A DNA stretch of 64,000 nucleotides. It comes from Pseudoxanthomonas gei. GTDB taxonomy: Bacteria; Pseudomonadota; Gammaproteobacteria; Xanthomonadales; Xanthomonadaceae. The DNA lies in NCBI RefSeq assembly GCF_010119615.1, contig NZ_QOVG01000001.1:310001-374000 (forward strand). Reading direction: 5' to 3'. Position numbers and translations under genes: made by a program. A model generated the notes under the pieces. The model did not search any database, had not been told where the DNA came from, and worked only from the letters and a program-made list of their open reading frames with translations. Of this stretch, positions 10,002 to 21,118 are shown in pieces. The first letter of the stretch is position 1. Each line of letters starts with the position of its first letter.

Positions 10002-10056
10002 TTTATTCCATATGTAGAACAATTAATGGCATTCAAGCATCTTTATTCCATGGAAG
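10002..10056. promoter_or_regulatory. candidate LysR operator: 40-bp-spaced direct repeat plus palindrome
   Basis: TTTATTCCAT occurs at 10002-10011 and again at 10042-10051, exactly 40 bp apart. The first copy sits in TTC-CATATGTA-GAA and the second in the perfect palindrome TTCCATGGAA. The region lies between the LysR and azoR starts, where two LysR dimers would bind on one DNA face. This is inferred from position and symmetry. Confidence 0.55.
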
Positions 10057-10112
10057 CAACAGTCTAACTTGGCCTCCAACGCGGATAACCCGCCTCGCCA
10101 GATGGACATTCC

Positions 10113-10691
10113 ATGAAACTCCTGCATCTCGACTCCAGCGCCCTGGGCACTGCTTCCGTAACCCGCGAGCTGAGCGCCGCCATCGTAGCCCGTTGGCAGG
10201 ACAAACTCCCGCGCCTGGAAGTGGAATACCGCGACCTGGATACCAACCCCCTGCCCCACCTGACCGGCCAGTCGCTGGCCCAGTCCGATCCGGCGGAAAA
10301 GGCCGATGCGGCCCGCGTGCTGGAGCAGTTCCTGGCCGCCGACGTGCTGGTGATCGGTGCGCCGATGTACAACTTCTCCGTGCCTTCCACCCTGAAGGCG
10401 TGGATTGACCGCATCGCGGTGGCAGGCAAGACCTTCCGCTATACGGAAAACGGGCCGGAAGGCCTGGCCAAGGGCAAGCACCTCATCATCGCCAGCGGCC
10501 GGGGCGGACTGCATACCGGTGCACCTACCGATTTCCAGGAAGCCTACCTGCGCCAGGTATTCGGGTTCCTGGGCGTCACCGACATCGACTTCGTGCGCGC
10601 CGAGGGGGTGGCGTACTCACCGCAGCACCGCACTGACGCGATCGCAGCCGCCTTGGCCTCAATTCCCGAGCCAACGCGTTTGGCTGCATGA
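10113..10691 (+). CDS. azoR: FMN-dependent NADH-azoreductase
   Basis: 192 residues with a flavodoxin-like fold. The N-terminus is MKLLHLDSSALG, with the phosphate-binding SSALGTASVT loop. The FMN-contact motif PMYNFSVPSTLKAWID follows near residue 95, and SGRGG near 131. AzoR enzymes reduce quinones and azo bonds with NADH through bound FMN and are usually part of thiol or quinone stress responses. The divergent LysR gene and shared intergenic repeats suggest effector-dependent control. A run of terminators follows the stop codon. Confidence 0.94.
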   Translation: MKLLHLDSSALGTASVTRELSAAIVARWQDKLPRLEVEYRDLDTNPLPHLTGQSLAQSDPAEKADAARVLEQFLAADVLVIGAPMYNFSVPSTLKAWIDRIAVAGKTFRYTENGPEGLAKGKHLIIASGRGGLHTGAPTDFQEAYLRQVFGFLGVTDIDFVRAEGVAYSPQHRTDAIAAALASIPEPTRLAA

Positions 10692-10718
10692 CAGCAGCAA
10701 AAATGCAGTTCCCCATTG

Positions 10719-10806
10719 GGCCCGCCACGCGGGCCTTTTTTTAGAATTGAGCGGGCCAACGGGTCCTTTTTTTCAGGACCGGGCCCGCCAGGCGGACCTT
10801 TCTTTC
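10719..10806 (+). terminator. three tandem terminator-like modules after azoR
   Basis: Module 1 is a clear intrinsic terminator (GGCCCGC-CAC-GCGGGCC then seven T, 10719-10742). Two degenerate copies of the same unit follow, ending GGGTCC plus seven T and GGCGGACC plus TTTCTTT. All read on the + strand, between azoR and the convergent serS. Confidence 0.75.
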
Positions 10807-12168
<1,362 letters not shown>

Positions 12169-12200
12169 TCAGAATCACAGGGAATCGACCCGGACCTGTC

Positions 12201-12866
12201 ATGCCTGCTTCCAACCCGCCAGACCACGACTACACCTTCCGCCTGCCACGCAGCGCCTTGCGCATCGCCGGCTTCGCCTTCGGCATAGGCCTGTTGCTGT
12301 TCGTGGTCGTGTGGTGGATGGGCCGCGACCAGGCCTTCTACAAGGTCGAGCCCACCGCAACAGGCAAGCCCACCGGACAACTCGAAGCACTGCCGGAGCC
12401 CTTGGCCGGCAGCGCGGGTGCCAGCGACATGCCCGATGCAGGGCCAACGGCAACCGAACGCCCACAGCTGGTCGAGGCAGCGCCCTCGCAGGAAATGCCG
12501 GCATCCATCGATGAAGAGCTGCCGGCACCGACGCAGGCTCCGGCGACAGCCGAATCCGATGCGCCAGGCGCTACCCCGCTGGCTGCCGGCGACCAGCCGG
12601 TGCCCTTGCGCGGGGCGATGCCTGCACCCAGATACCCAGCGGGTGCCCTGAGGCGCGGAGAGAGCGGCACGGTCATGGTGCGTGTGGAAGTCGATGCCTC
12701 CGGCATGCCGGCGGGGGTGGCGTTGGTCCAGCGCAGCGGCTCACGGGACCTGGATCGCGCGGCCATGGAAGCGGTACGCGGCTGGCGCTTCCAGCCTGCA
12801 CAGCGGGATGGCAAGGCGGTGGCCGGCAGCCTGGTGATTCCGGTTGATTTCAGGGCCGACGAATAG
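12201..12866 (+). CDS. TonB-family protein (energy-transducer-like)
   Basis: 221 residues starting MPASNPPDHDYTF; upstream in-frame codons overlap the serS promoter and are disregarded. One transmembrane helix (about 22-40) is followed by an acidic Pro/Ala-rich spacer of about 90 residues and a TonB C-terminal domain (about 135-221) containing RYPAGALRRGESGTVMVRVE and GWRFQPAQRDGKAV. No exbB/exbD genes are adjacent, and the spacer is short and lacks the Lys-Pro/Glu-Pro pattern of classical TonB. It may therefore be one of several specialised TonB-like proteins of this family. A paralogue follows. Confidence 0.85.
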   Translation: MPASNPPDHDYTFRLPRSALRIAGFAFGIGLLLFVVVWWMGRDQAFYKVEPTATGKPTGQLEALPEPLAGSAGASDMPDAGPTATERPQLVEAAPSQEMPASIDEELPAPTQAPATAESDAPGATPLAAGDQPVPLRGAMPAPRYPAGALRRGESGTVMVRVEVDASGMPAGVALVQRSGSRDLDRAAMEAVRGWRFQPAQRDGKAVAGSLVIPVDFRADE

Positions 12867-12986
12867 CGCCTTGATCCGCGCATAAGGCGTGGACAAGGCG
12901 TGGCCTTCACGTCGCCATGACGCCGACGCAACGATCCCGCATGCAAGACTCGTCCCTGTTCATCCACTTGTTCAGGGAGATCAACC

Positions 12987-13556
12987 ATGTCAACACCGAA
13001 TCCTAATGAGCCTGGCTACAACCGAGTCGATCCCGACGCGCCGGTGGTTGCACCGCCGCGAAGCAGCACCGCGCTGGTCTGGATCCTGCTGCTCGTCGCG
13101 CTGGTGTCCCTGGGACTGTGGTGGTACAGCAGGCAAACATCGGTCGTGCCCCCGCCGGCGCCCGCGGCCACCGAAACGCCCGTGATAGCGGACGATACCG
13201 CCAGCGCACCTGCGGTCCGTGCCGACAGGCCTGCCGCGGTCAAACCGCAAGCAAAGCCGAAGCCGACGCCCGCCGTCACCCGCGATCCTTCCCCGCTTGC
13301 GAGCAACCAACAGCCGAAGTATCCGGGCCAGGCCTTGCGCTCGGGCGTCGAGGGCAGCGTCAGCGTGCGGATCGAAGTCGACGCTACCGGTACCCCTACC
13401 GATGTGAAGGTGGTGGAACGCAGCGGCGAACGCAGCCGCGACCTGGATCGCGCGGTGCTCGATGCGGCGCGCAAATGGCGTTTCGAACCGGCAATGAAGA
13501 ATGGCAAGGCCGTGGCCGGCGCCGTGATCCTGCCGGTCGAATTCAAGAGCGAGTAA
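12987..13556 (+). CDS. TonB-family protein, paralogue of the preceding gene
   Basis: 189 residues. A cytoplasmic tail of about 30 residues, a transmembrane helix (about 29-48, ALVWILLLVALVSLGLWWY), a Pro/Ala-rich spacer and a TonB C-terminal domain (about 105-189: KYPGQALRSGVEGSVSVRIE, KWRFEPAMKNGKAVAGAV). The two neighbours share these blocks almost word for word, which points to tandem duplication. AGGGAGA lies just before the ATG. Its 3' end overlaps the convergent aroA by 14 bp. Confidence 0.85.
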   Translation: MSTPNPNEPGYNRVDPDAPVVAPPRSSTALVWILLLVALVSLGLWWYSRQTSVVPPPAPAATETPVIADDTASAPAVRADRPAAVKPQAKPKPTPAVTRDPSPLASNQQPKYPGQALRSGVEGSVSVRIEVDATGTPTDVKVVERSGERSRDLDRAVLDAARKWRFEPAMKNGKAVAGAVILPVEFKSE

Positions 13557-14856
13557 AGGCTCCGAAACCGACGCGCCTGGCAAGCGCGTCGTACCCCGGG
13601 AACGAGGTAGCGACGTTGGCTACGTCGCCTACCCGCACCGGGCCCGATGCAACCTGGGCAGCCACGCTGAATGCCATGGCGATGCGATGGTCGCCGTGGC
13701 TCTCCACCGATCCGGCGCCAATATTGCCGCCATGGAGGGAGGCGCCATCGGCCGTCTCCTCAACGTCGATGCCCAAGGTCCGCAGGCCCGCCGACATGGA
13801 TGCCAGTCGATCCGATTCCTTGACCCGCAACTCGGCCGCGCCGCGCACCACCGTGACGCCCTCGGCCGCCGCCGCCGCCACGAACAAGGCCGGGAACTCG
13901 TCGATCATGTCCGGCACGATTTCGACCGGGACCTCGATGCCATGCAGGGGTGCGTGGCGCACCACCAGGTCGGCGACCGGCTCACCACCATGCTCGCTGC
14001 GGTTCTCCTCGGTGATGTCCGCGCCCATCGCACGTAACGCGACCAGCAATCCTGTCCGACGTGGATTCAATCCCACTGCATGCAGGCGCAATTCGGATCC
14101 GGGGACGATGCTGGCCGCCACCAGGAAGAAGGCCGCCGAGGAAAAATCGGCGGGCACCGCGATATCTGTCGCGCGCAGGCGCTGGCCGCCCTGCAGGCGT
14201 GCGTAGCCCGGCGAGAACTCAATATCCACGCCCAATGCCGACAGCATCCGCTCGGTGTAGTCGCGCGTGGGATGCGGTTCGCGAACCACGGTTTCCCCGC
14301 GCGCATACAGGCCGGCCAGGAGGATCGCTGATTTCACCTGGGCGCTGGCCACTTCCAGCGTGTAGTCCATTCCCCGCAGCATCTGCCGCCCCTGGATCCG
14401 CAGCGGCGGCATGCCACCCGGGGCCGACTCGATGCTCGCACCCATCCGCGACAGCGGATCGATCACCCGGCGCATCGGACGCCTGGACAACGATGCGTCC
14501 CCTACCAGCACCGTGTCGAACGGCTGCGCGCACAGCAGGCCCGCCAGCAGGCGCATGCCGGTGCCGGCGTTGCCGCAGTCCAGCGGACCCTGCGGCGCGC
14601 GCAGCCCATCCACGCCCACGCCATGGACGATGCGTTGCGACGGCGACGGCGTTTCGAAGCGCACGCCCAGCTGCGAAAAGATCCCTGCCGTGGCGCGGGT
14701 ATCCTCGCCTTCCAGGAAGCCGTCAATGCGGGAAACCCCGTCAGCCAATGCGGCGAACATGACCGCGCGATGCGAAACCGATTTGTCGCCGGGAATCCCG
14801 GCCTCGCCCCGAAGCGCCGTGCCGGGGGAAACGATCCAGTCCTGCTGCCCGCCCAT
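13543..14856 (-). CDS. aroA: 3-phosphoshikimate 1-carboxyvinyltransferase (EPSP synthase)
   Basis: 437 residues, standard for AroA. The N-terminal PGDKSVSHRAVM lysine motif, GNAGTGMRLLAG (phosphoenolpyruvate site) and RVKESDRLASM are all present. It transfers enolpyruvyl from PEP to shikimate-3-phosphate in the chorismate pathway. Last gene of serC-pheA-aroA; only 3 bp separate it from pheA, so translation is probably coupled. Confidence 0.97.
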   Translation of the reverse strand: MGGQQDWIVSPGTALRGEAGIPGDKSVSHRAVMFAALADGVSRIDGFLEGEDTRATAGIFSQLGVRFETPSPSQRIVHGVGVDGLRAPQGPLDCGNAGTGMRLLAGLLCAQPFDTVLVGDASLSRRPMRRVIDPLSRMGASIESAPGGMPPLRIQGRQMLRGMDYTLEVASAQVKSAILLAGLYARGETVVREPHPTRDYTERMLSALGVDIEFSPGYARLQGGQRLRATDIAVPADFSSAAFFLVAASIVPGSELRLHAVGLNPRRTGLLVALRAMGADITEENRSEHGGEPVADLVVRHAPLHGIEVPVEIVPDMIDEFPALFVAAAAAEGVTVVRGAAELRVKESDRLASMSAGLRTLGIDVEETADGASLHGGNIGAGSVESHGDHRIAMAFSVAAQVASGPVRVGDVANVATSFPGYDALARRVGFGAFTRS

Positions 14857-14859
14857 TGC

Positions 14860-16020
14860 TCAGGGCACCGCCACGGGATAGGAACCCAGGATCTTGATCT
14901 GGGCAGAATGCGCCTTCAGTTCGGCCAGCGCTTTCTTCATCGATTCGTCCTCGATGTGGCCGGCCAGGTCGATGAAGAACCCGTATTCCCACTTGGCGTT
15001 GTGCGAGGGTCGCGATTCGATGCGGTTCATGCTGATGCCGTGCCTTGCAAACGGGCTCAGCACATCGAACAGCGCGCCCGGTTTGTCGTGGATGAAGACC
15101 AGCACCGAGGTGCGGTCATGGCCGGAGGTCGGGAAGATGCTGCGCCCGATCACCAGGAAGCGGGTGGTGTTGTCCGCGTCATCCTGGATCGAGGACATGA
15201 TGACTTTCTTGAGGCCGTAGACATGGCCCGCGCTTTCGCCCGCGATGGCCGCCGCGTCATCGGAATTGCGCGCGCGGCGCGCGCCTTCGGCATTGCTGGA
15301 AACCGGGATCTTCTCGACCTTCGGCAGGTGGGAGCGCAGCCACGACGAGGTCTGCGCGAATGATTGCGGGTGCGAGTAGATGCGTTCTATGTCCTCGATG
15401 CGACCGGTGCGCGACAGCAGGTACTGGTGCACGCGCAGCTCGACTTCGCCACAGATCTTGAGGTTGGAAGTGAGGAACATGTCCAGGGTCACCTGGATGG
15501 TGCCCTGCCCCGAGTTTTCCACCGGGACCACGCCGAAGTCGGCATTGCCGGACTCCACTTCCTGGAACACTTCCTCGATGCTCGCCAGCGGAAGGCCATG
15601 CGCGGAGCGACCGAAGTGCTTCATCACCGCCTGCTGGCTGAAGGTGCCTTCGGGACCCAGGAAGCCGACCTTGAGCGGCTCCTGCTGGGCCAGGCAAGCC
15701 GACATGATCTCGCGGAACACGTGCACCAGCACTTCATCGCTGAGTGGACCTTCATTGCGGTCCACGACCATGCGCAGCACCTGTGCCTCGCGTTCGGGAC
15801 GGTAGTAGTCGACCGCGGCGGCGAGCTTGCCCTTGGCCTTGCCCACCTGCAGTGCATAGGCGGCACGGTCGGCGATCAGGCCCTGGATCTGACGGTCGAT
15901 GCCGTCGATGTGGGCGCGCACGTCCGAGAGCACAGGAGCCGCCGCCACGGCGGCTTTTGGGATCTTCCGGGCGGTGGGCTTTGCAGCTTTCTTCGCCGGC
16001 TTCGTGGATTTGTCGACCAT
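14860..16020 (-). CDS. pheA: bifunctional chorismate mutase / prephenate dehydratase (P-protein)
   Basis: 386 residues. A Lys/Ala-rich N-terminal extension of about 28 residues precedes the AroQ chorismate mutase domain (about 30-115, VRAHIDGIDRQIQGLIADRA). The prephenate dehydratase domain follows from about 118 (VGFLGPEGTFSQQAV; TTRFLVIGR holds the catalytic Thr), then an ACT regulatory domain (about 300-380) with the ESRPS phenylalanine-binding motif. It makes phenylpyruvate from chorismate and is normally feedback-inhibited by phenylalanine. The basic extension is longer than in many homologues. Confidence 0.96.
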   Translation of the reverse strand: MVDKSTKPAKKAAKPTARKIPKAAVAAAPVLSDVRAHIDGIDRQIQGLIADRAAYALQVGKAKGKLAAAVDYYRPEREAQVLRMVVDRNEGPLSDEVLVHVFREIMSACLAQQEPLKVGFLGPEGTFSQQAVMKHFGRSAHGLPLASIEEVFQEVESGNADFGVVPVENSGQGTIQVTLDMFLTSNLKICGEVELRVHQYLLSRTGRIEDIERIYSHPQSFAQTSSWLRSHLPKVEKIPVSSNAEGARRARNSDDAAAIAGESAGHVYGLKKVIMSSIQDDADNTTRFLVIGRSIFPTSGHDRTSVLVFIHDKPGALFDVLSPFARHGISMNRIESRPSHNAKWEYGFFIDLAGHIEDESMKKALAELKAHSAQIKILGSYPVAVP

Positions 16021-16149
16021 GGATTCTCTCTTTGTACGGCGGTTGACGGCTGCAATTCATGCAGGAGCAATGCGAATCGCGATGAAGCTCCCGGGACATG
16101 GCGACGGGCGTCGCTCCTTCATGCCCCGGTCATTGGAGTCAGGACATTT

Positions 16150-17235
16150 CTACCCGTTGCGCTGCTGGAAGTCGCGCATGAAGTCGACCAATGCCTGCGC
16201 CGCCTGCACCGGCAGCGCGTTGTAGAGCGAAGCACGCAGGCCGCCCACCGCCTTGTGGCCCTTCAGCGCCAGCAGGCCGGCTGCCTTCGATTCGGCGACG
16301 AAGCGTGCCGTCAAGGTTTCGTCGGGAAGAAAGTAGGGAATGTTCATGCGCGAACGCGCCTGCGGAACCACGTCGTTGCGATAGAAGCCGCCTGAGGAAT
16401 CGATGGCCTCATAGACCAGCCTGGATTTGGTCGCGTTGCGGCGGGCGAATTCATCGACGCCGCCCTCGGCCAGCATCCACTTGAACACCAGCCCTGCCAG
16501 GTACCAGTTCCAGGTGGGTGGCGTATTGAGCATGGAATCGCGCGCGGCGTGCGAGCGGTAGTCGAAGATGTCGGCTCGCGGCTGGCCGCTCCGTTCCAGC
16601 AGGTCGCGGCGGATGATGACCACGGCCACCCCGACCGGCCCCAGGTTCTTTTGTGCCCCTGCGTAGATCACGCCGTATTTCGACACATCGACCGGCTCGG
16701 AGGCGATGCTGGAACTGAAGTCCGCAAACAGCGGGACATCCCCCACCACGGGGGCGTCGCGGAACTCAACGCCATGGATGGTTTCATTGGCGGTGATATG
16801 CACGTAGGCCGCATCGGGCGTCAGCGTCCAGCTGTCCCTCGCCGGAATATCGTGGAAACCACCAGGCTCCCCGTTAGCCGCGATATGGACGTGCACGTAC
16901 GGGCTTACCTGCTTGATCGCAGTCTTGCCCCAGTGACCGGTGACCACGTAATCGACCGCCTGGCCCGGGGCGGCGAAGTTCAGGGCCAGCAGCGCCTGTT
17001 GGGTGGTGGCGCCACCGGACAGGAACAGCACTGCGTAATCGTCCGGGATCCCGATCAGGCTGCGCAGGTCGGCTTCGGCCTGGGCGGCAACGGCGATGAA
17101 ATCCGCGCTGCGGTGGCTGATCTCCACGATCGAAGCACCGACGCCGTTCCAGTCCAGCATTTCCGCCTGGGCCTGGAGCAGGACCGATTCGGGCAGGGTG
17201 GCGGGACCGGCACTGAAATTGAAAAGGCGCGTCAT
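16150..17235 (-). CDS. serC: phosphoserine aminotransferase
   Basis: 361 residues. Starts [18 protein letters not shown], the family N-terminus. The PLP-binding lysine lies in [13 protein letters not shown], and the C-terminal [11 protein letters not shown] block is present. SerC converts 3-phosphohydroxypyruvate to phosphoserine and also serves pyridoxal phosphate synthesis. First gene of the serC-pheA-aroA unit; a 129-bp gap to pheA could contain an internal promoter. Confidence 0.97.
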   Translation of the reverse strand: MTRLFNFSAGPATLPESVLLQAQAEMLDWNGVGASIVEISHRSADFIAVAAQAEADLRSLIGIPDDYAVLFLSGGATTQQALLALNFAAPGQAVDYVVTGHWGKTAIKQVSPYVHVHIAANGEPGGFHDIPARDSWTLTPDAAYVHITANETIHGVEFRDAPVVGDVPLFADFSSSIASEPVDVSKYGVIYAGAQKNLGPVGVAVVIIRRDLLERSGQPRADIFDYRSHAARDSMLNTPPTWNWYLAGLVFKWMLAEGGVDEFARRNATKSRLVYEAIDSSGGFYRNDVVPQARSRMNIPYFLPDETLTARFVAESKAAGLLALKGHKAVGGLRASLYNALPVQAAQALVDFMRDFQQRNG

Positions 17236-17417
17236 GGGAGGCCTGCAAACGGGGAGCCTAGTATGCCGCAGCGCAGCAGCGCGGCAACCGGTCGCGATGC
17301 GGCTGACTGCATCCCTGCACTGGTTTCAAACGTAACTTGTGCTGTGCTGAAGACCGGCTGCGGGAACCCTTGGCTGCCCGCCTGGTTCTATAGTTGTCGC
17401 CACCCCGAGGAACGACC

Positions 17418-18386
<969 letters not shown>

Positions 18387-18486
18387 ATACGGGCCCGTAG
18401 CAAGCGCCTCCGCCCTGCGCGGGCCGGTTTGCTCTGCACCCGCAGTGCCGTTACCACAATCCATCCAGCTCCAACGACGGAACCCC

Positions 18487-19122
18487 ATGGCACGAACTTC
18501 GAGCGGCCTCATCGCGGCAAAAACATTGGTGCATCTGCTGGCCCTGCTGCCCGCCAGCATCCTGGCCTGCCAGTTCTACGATGTCTGGAAGCACGGCAGC
18601 GACGCGCTGGGCGCCGACCCGATCGCGGCAATCGAGCATCGCACCGGCCTGTGGGCGCTACGGTTGTTGATGATCACACTGGCCATCACTCCGCTGCGCC
18701 AGCTCAGCGGCCAGCCGGTCCTGGTCCGGTTCAGGCGCATGCTCGGCCTGTATGCCTTCTTCTACGCCTGCCTGCATTTCGCGGCTTACCTGGGTCTGGA
18801 TCTGCGTGGGTACTGGGCCCAGATCTTCGAGGAGATCGTGAAACGGCCCTATATCACCGTCGGCTTCAGCGCGTGGCTGCTGCTGCTGCCACTGGCCGTC
18901 ACCTCGACCAAGGGCTGGATCAGGCGCCTGGGCCGCAACTGGGCACGCCTGCACAAGCTGGTCTACGCCATCGGCATACTGGCCGTACTTCACTTCTGGT
19001 GGCTGGTGAAGTCGGACATCCGCGAACCGGCGCTGTATGCGGCGATCCTCGCAGTGCTGCTCGGCTGGCGTGCCTGGAAAGCCTTCAGCGTGCGCCGAAC
19101 AGCAGCAACGCGCTCAGCGTAG
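18487..19122 (+). CDS. msrQ: heme-binding membrane subunit MsrQ
   Basis: 211 residues with about six predicted transmembrane helices and a ferric-reductase-like core. Histidines are in the expected places (VHLLALLP, FYACLHFAAYLG, HKLVYAIG, VLHFWW). It passes electrons from the respiratory chain to periplasmic MsrP. Start chosen at ATG 18487; an in-frame ATG 14 codons upstream would add a polar tail. Its last 38 bp overlap the convergent FHA-protein gene. Confidence 0.94.
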   Translation: MARTSSGLIAAKTLVHLLALLPASILACQFYDVWKHGSDALGADPIAAIEHRTGLWALRLLMITLAITPLRQLSGQPVLVRFRRMLGLYAFFYACLHFAAYLGLDLRGYWAQIFEEIVKRPYITVGFSAWLLLLPLAVTSTKGWIRRLGRNWARLHKLVYAIGILAVLHFWWLVKSDIREPALYAAILAVLLGWRAWKAFSVRRTAATRSA

Positions 19123-19906
19123 CGCCCAGGAACAGGGCAGCCAGCAACAGCCAGGGCCAACGCCGGATCGAATGCCTGCCCTTGGCTGGCTCCGACTCGC
19201 CGCGGCCGTCGGCAATTCTATCCTCGGTGAATTCCCGCGCGTCGCCTGCCGCTTCCTGCCAGGGCACTTCAAGCACGAAGCGATGCTGGCTGTCGAAGGC
19301 GACCTGGTCACCTGCCGCGAGCAAGGCATCGCGCACGGCGGTGCCGTTCACCATGCTGCCGGTGGCCGATCCCAGGTCGCGCAGCAGGACGCGGTCGCCG
19401 CGGCGTTCCAGCTGGGCATGGCGCTCGGCGAAAACCGGGTCGTCGATGCGGATGGCCGATGCCGCCGAACGGCCCACCAGGCACGGCTCGAGAAGCGTAA
19501 AGCTGCGACCATGGTATTTGCCACCCACTCCACGCAGGACGATGCGCGGATCGGTCGCATCGCCTGGCTCGCCCTTCGGCAGCACGTCCACGCCGTGATG
19601 GGATGCCTGCACGAGTATTTCAGCGCCATCAAGGTAAACGGTGTCGCCCGCACGCAGCATGGCCATGCGCTGCACGGGCCGGCCGTTGACATGGATGCCG
19701 CGGCTGCCGGTAGGCACCTGCAGCCAGAGGCCGCGACGGTCCATGCAGAACTGGGCAAGCAGCGCGCCTTGCGCACCGTCGCCGACACCCAGCAGGCCGC
19801 TGGCCTCACGCACCACGCGGTGCACGCCCGTGACCAGCACGCGATCGGGTTGCTGCCTGTTGCCGAAATGTAGTCTTAGGTTTTCCACGCGGCGCGAGAC
19901 TAGCAT
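19085..19906 (-). CDS. FHA-domain membrane protein
   Basis: 273 residues from ATG at 19906. The N-terminal part (about 10-95) looks like a degenerate FHA fold (GIHVNGRPVQRMAMLRAGDT). A clear FHA domain occupies about 120-200 (CLVGRSAASAIRIDD, ERHAQLERRG, LRDLGSATGSMVNGT). A C-terminal helix of about 20 hydrophobic residues (RWPWLLLAALFLGATLSALL) anchors it, so the FHA domains face the cytosol. FHA domains bind phosphothreonine; no kinase or phosphatase gene is next to it. The start leaves little room from the divergent PHA-system gene (68 bp). Confidence 0.85.
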   Translation of the reverse strand: MLVSRRVENLRLHFGNRQQPDRVLVTGVHRVVREASGLLGVGDGAQGALLAQFCMDRRGLWLQVPTGSRGIHVNGRPVQRMAMLRAGDTVYLDGAEILVQASHHGVDVLPKGEPGDATDPRIVLRGVGGKYHGRSFTLLEPCLVGRSAASAIRIDDPVFAERHAQLERRGDRVLLRDLGSATGSMVNGTAVRDALLAAGDQVAFDSQHRFVLEVPWQEAAGDAREFTEDRIADGRGESEPAKGRHSIRRWPWLLLAALFLGATLSALLLFGAR

Positions 19907-19974
19907 GTCGCGCTGCGGCTTGGACTCGCGGCCCGGCATCCGCACAATAGAGCCAGTACAGAAGGAACCCCTGC

Positions 19975-20250
19975 ATGCCCAGTATCGATATCCGCCACCC
20001 GCATACCAAAACGCCGGCCCAGGCACGCAAGGCCGTCGACGGCGTAGCCAAGAAGCTGTCCGAACGCTTCGAATTCCATCATGAGTGGGAAGGCGACACC
20101 CTGCACTTCAAGCGTTCCGGCGTGGACGGCAAGATCAAACTCTCGCCCAAGAGCCTGCATGTCACGGCGCAGCTCGGCTTCATGCTGTCATTCCTCAAGG
20201 ATTCCATCGAGTCTGAAATAAAGAGGGTGCTGGGCGAAAAGTTCGACTGA
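19975..20250 (+). CDS. polyhydroxyalkanoic acid system family protein
   Basis: 91 residues. MPSIDIRHPHTKTPAQARKA, a KLSERFEFHHEWEGD block and VDGKIKLSPKSLHV match the small family found in polyhydroxyalkanoate (PHA) operons. The C-terminus is an amphipathic helix (LKDSIESEIKRVLGEKF). Its biochemical role is not established. The neighbours (FFLEELY-type protein, patatin-like hydrolase, phasin) support a role in granule or lipid-inclusion handling. Confidence 0.85.
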   Translation: MPSIDIRHPHTKTPAQARKAVDGVAKKLSERFEFHHEWEGDTLHFKRSGVDGKIKLSPKSLHVTAQLGFMLSFLKDSIESEIKRVLGEKFD

Positions 20251-20280
20251 GCGCGTCTGCATTTCCCCGGCAGCCGCTGG

Positions 20281-21036
20281 CTAGCGGAAGGGGTCGGGAT
20301 CACCTGCGAACAGGCGCCTTGCGACCACGCGTTCCGACTTCTCGATATCGGCCACGAAGGCCTTGCCGTCGCCGAGCGCTGAAAAAGCTTCGAAGCCACG
20401 CTCCAGGAAACCCTGCAATTCCCCAAGACCGCTGGCCTTGGCCGGGCCGCGCGACAACCGCAACAGCAGGGCCACGCCAGGCGTGCGCACCGCGTTGGCC
20501 AGGCCCACGCCCACCCCGGCTATCAGGTCGATCTGGTGCTGGCGCAGGCGCTCATGGCCCACAAGGCGGTAGGCCTTGGCATACAGGGCGTCATCCAGTC
20601 GCTTGCGCGTGGGTGCAATGCGCTGCAGTTCCGTCGCCATGCGCAGGTCCAGCGCATGGGTCAGGGCACCGAGCTCGATGCCGTCGGCAACCGTGCCCAG
20701 CACTGCCGCTGGCAGCAACCGCTGCATCATCGGCAACACCTTGGCCACGTTGGCATCGCGCTTGCTGAAATCGCGGTCGCCATAGACGTCGGTGACGAAG
20801 AATACCGCCGCTGCACGACGCTGCGGATCGTGCAGGAAATGCTCGAAACTGCGTTCCAGGCGCCTGGTCTGCCAACTGCGCAGCAGAGGCAGCCAACGCA
20901 ACTGGTTGCGGGGTTCCAGCTTGGGGTCGTGCAGCGCCTGATGGGAAGCCAGCCGGCGCCCCAGCCTTTCGATGTGTGGATTTGCACGCGCCATGCGCTC
21001 AATGATCGTGTGCGGGGCCTGCATCCGCAAGCGCAA
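20281..21036 (-). CDS. FFLEELY-motif-type protein
   Basis: 251 residues; the true start may be the Met at residue 15. Largely helical. The block AAVFFVTDVYGDRDFSKRD is the equivalent of the FFLEELYG...DFSRRD motif that names the family in xanthomonads. The motif letters here are diverged (FFVTDVY). Function unknown; homologues sit beside patatin and phasin genes. It converges with the PHA-system gene and diverges from the patatin gene. Confidence 0.75.
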   Translation of the reverse strand: MRLRMQAPHTIIERMARANPHIERLGRRLASHQALHDPKLEPRNQLRWLPLLRSWQTRRLERSFEHFLHDPQRRAAAVFFVTDVYGDRDFSKRDANVAKVLPMMQRLLPAAVLGTVADGIELGALTHALDLRMATELQRIAPTRKRLDDALYAKAYRLVGHERLRQHQIDLIAGVGVGLANAVRTPGVALLLRLSRGPAKASGLGELQGFLERGFEAFSALGDGKAFVADIEKSERVVARRLFAGDPDPFR

Positions 21037-21118
21037 TTGCGCAATTCGCGGACTCGCCGGATGACCTTACGGGGCCTCCTGCTTCTCGGCTACACTCTGG
21101 GCAGTTTTTCGCAACCGG

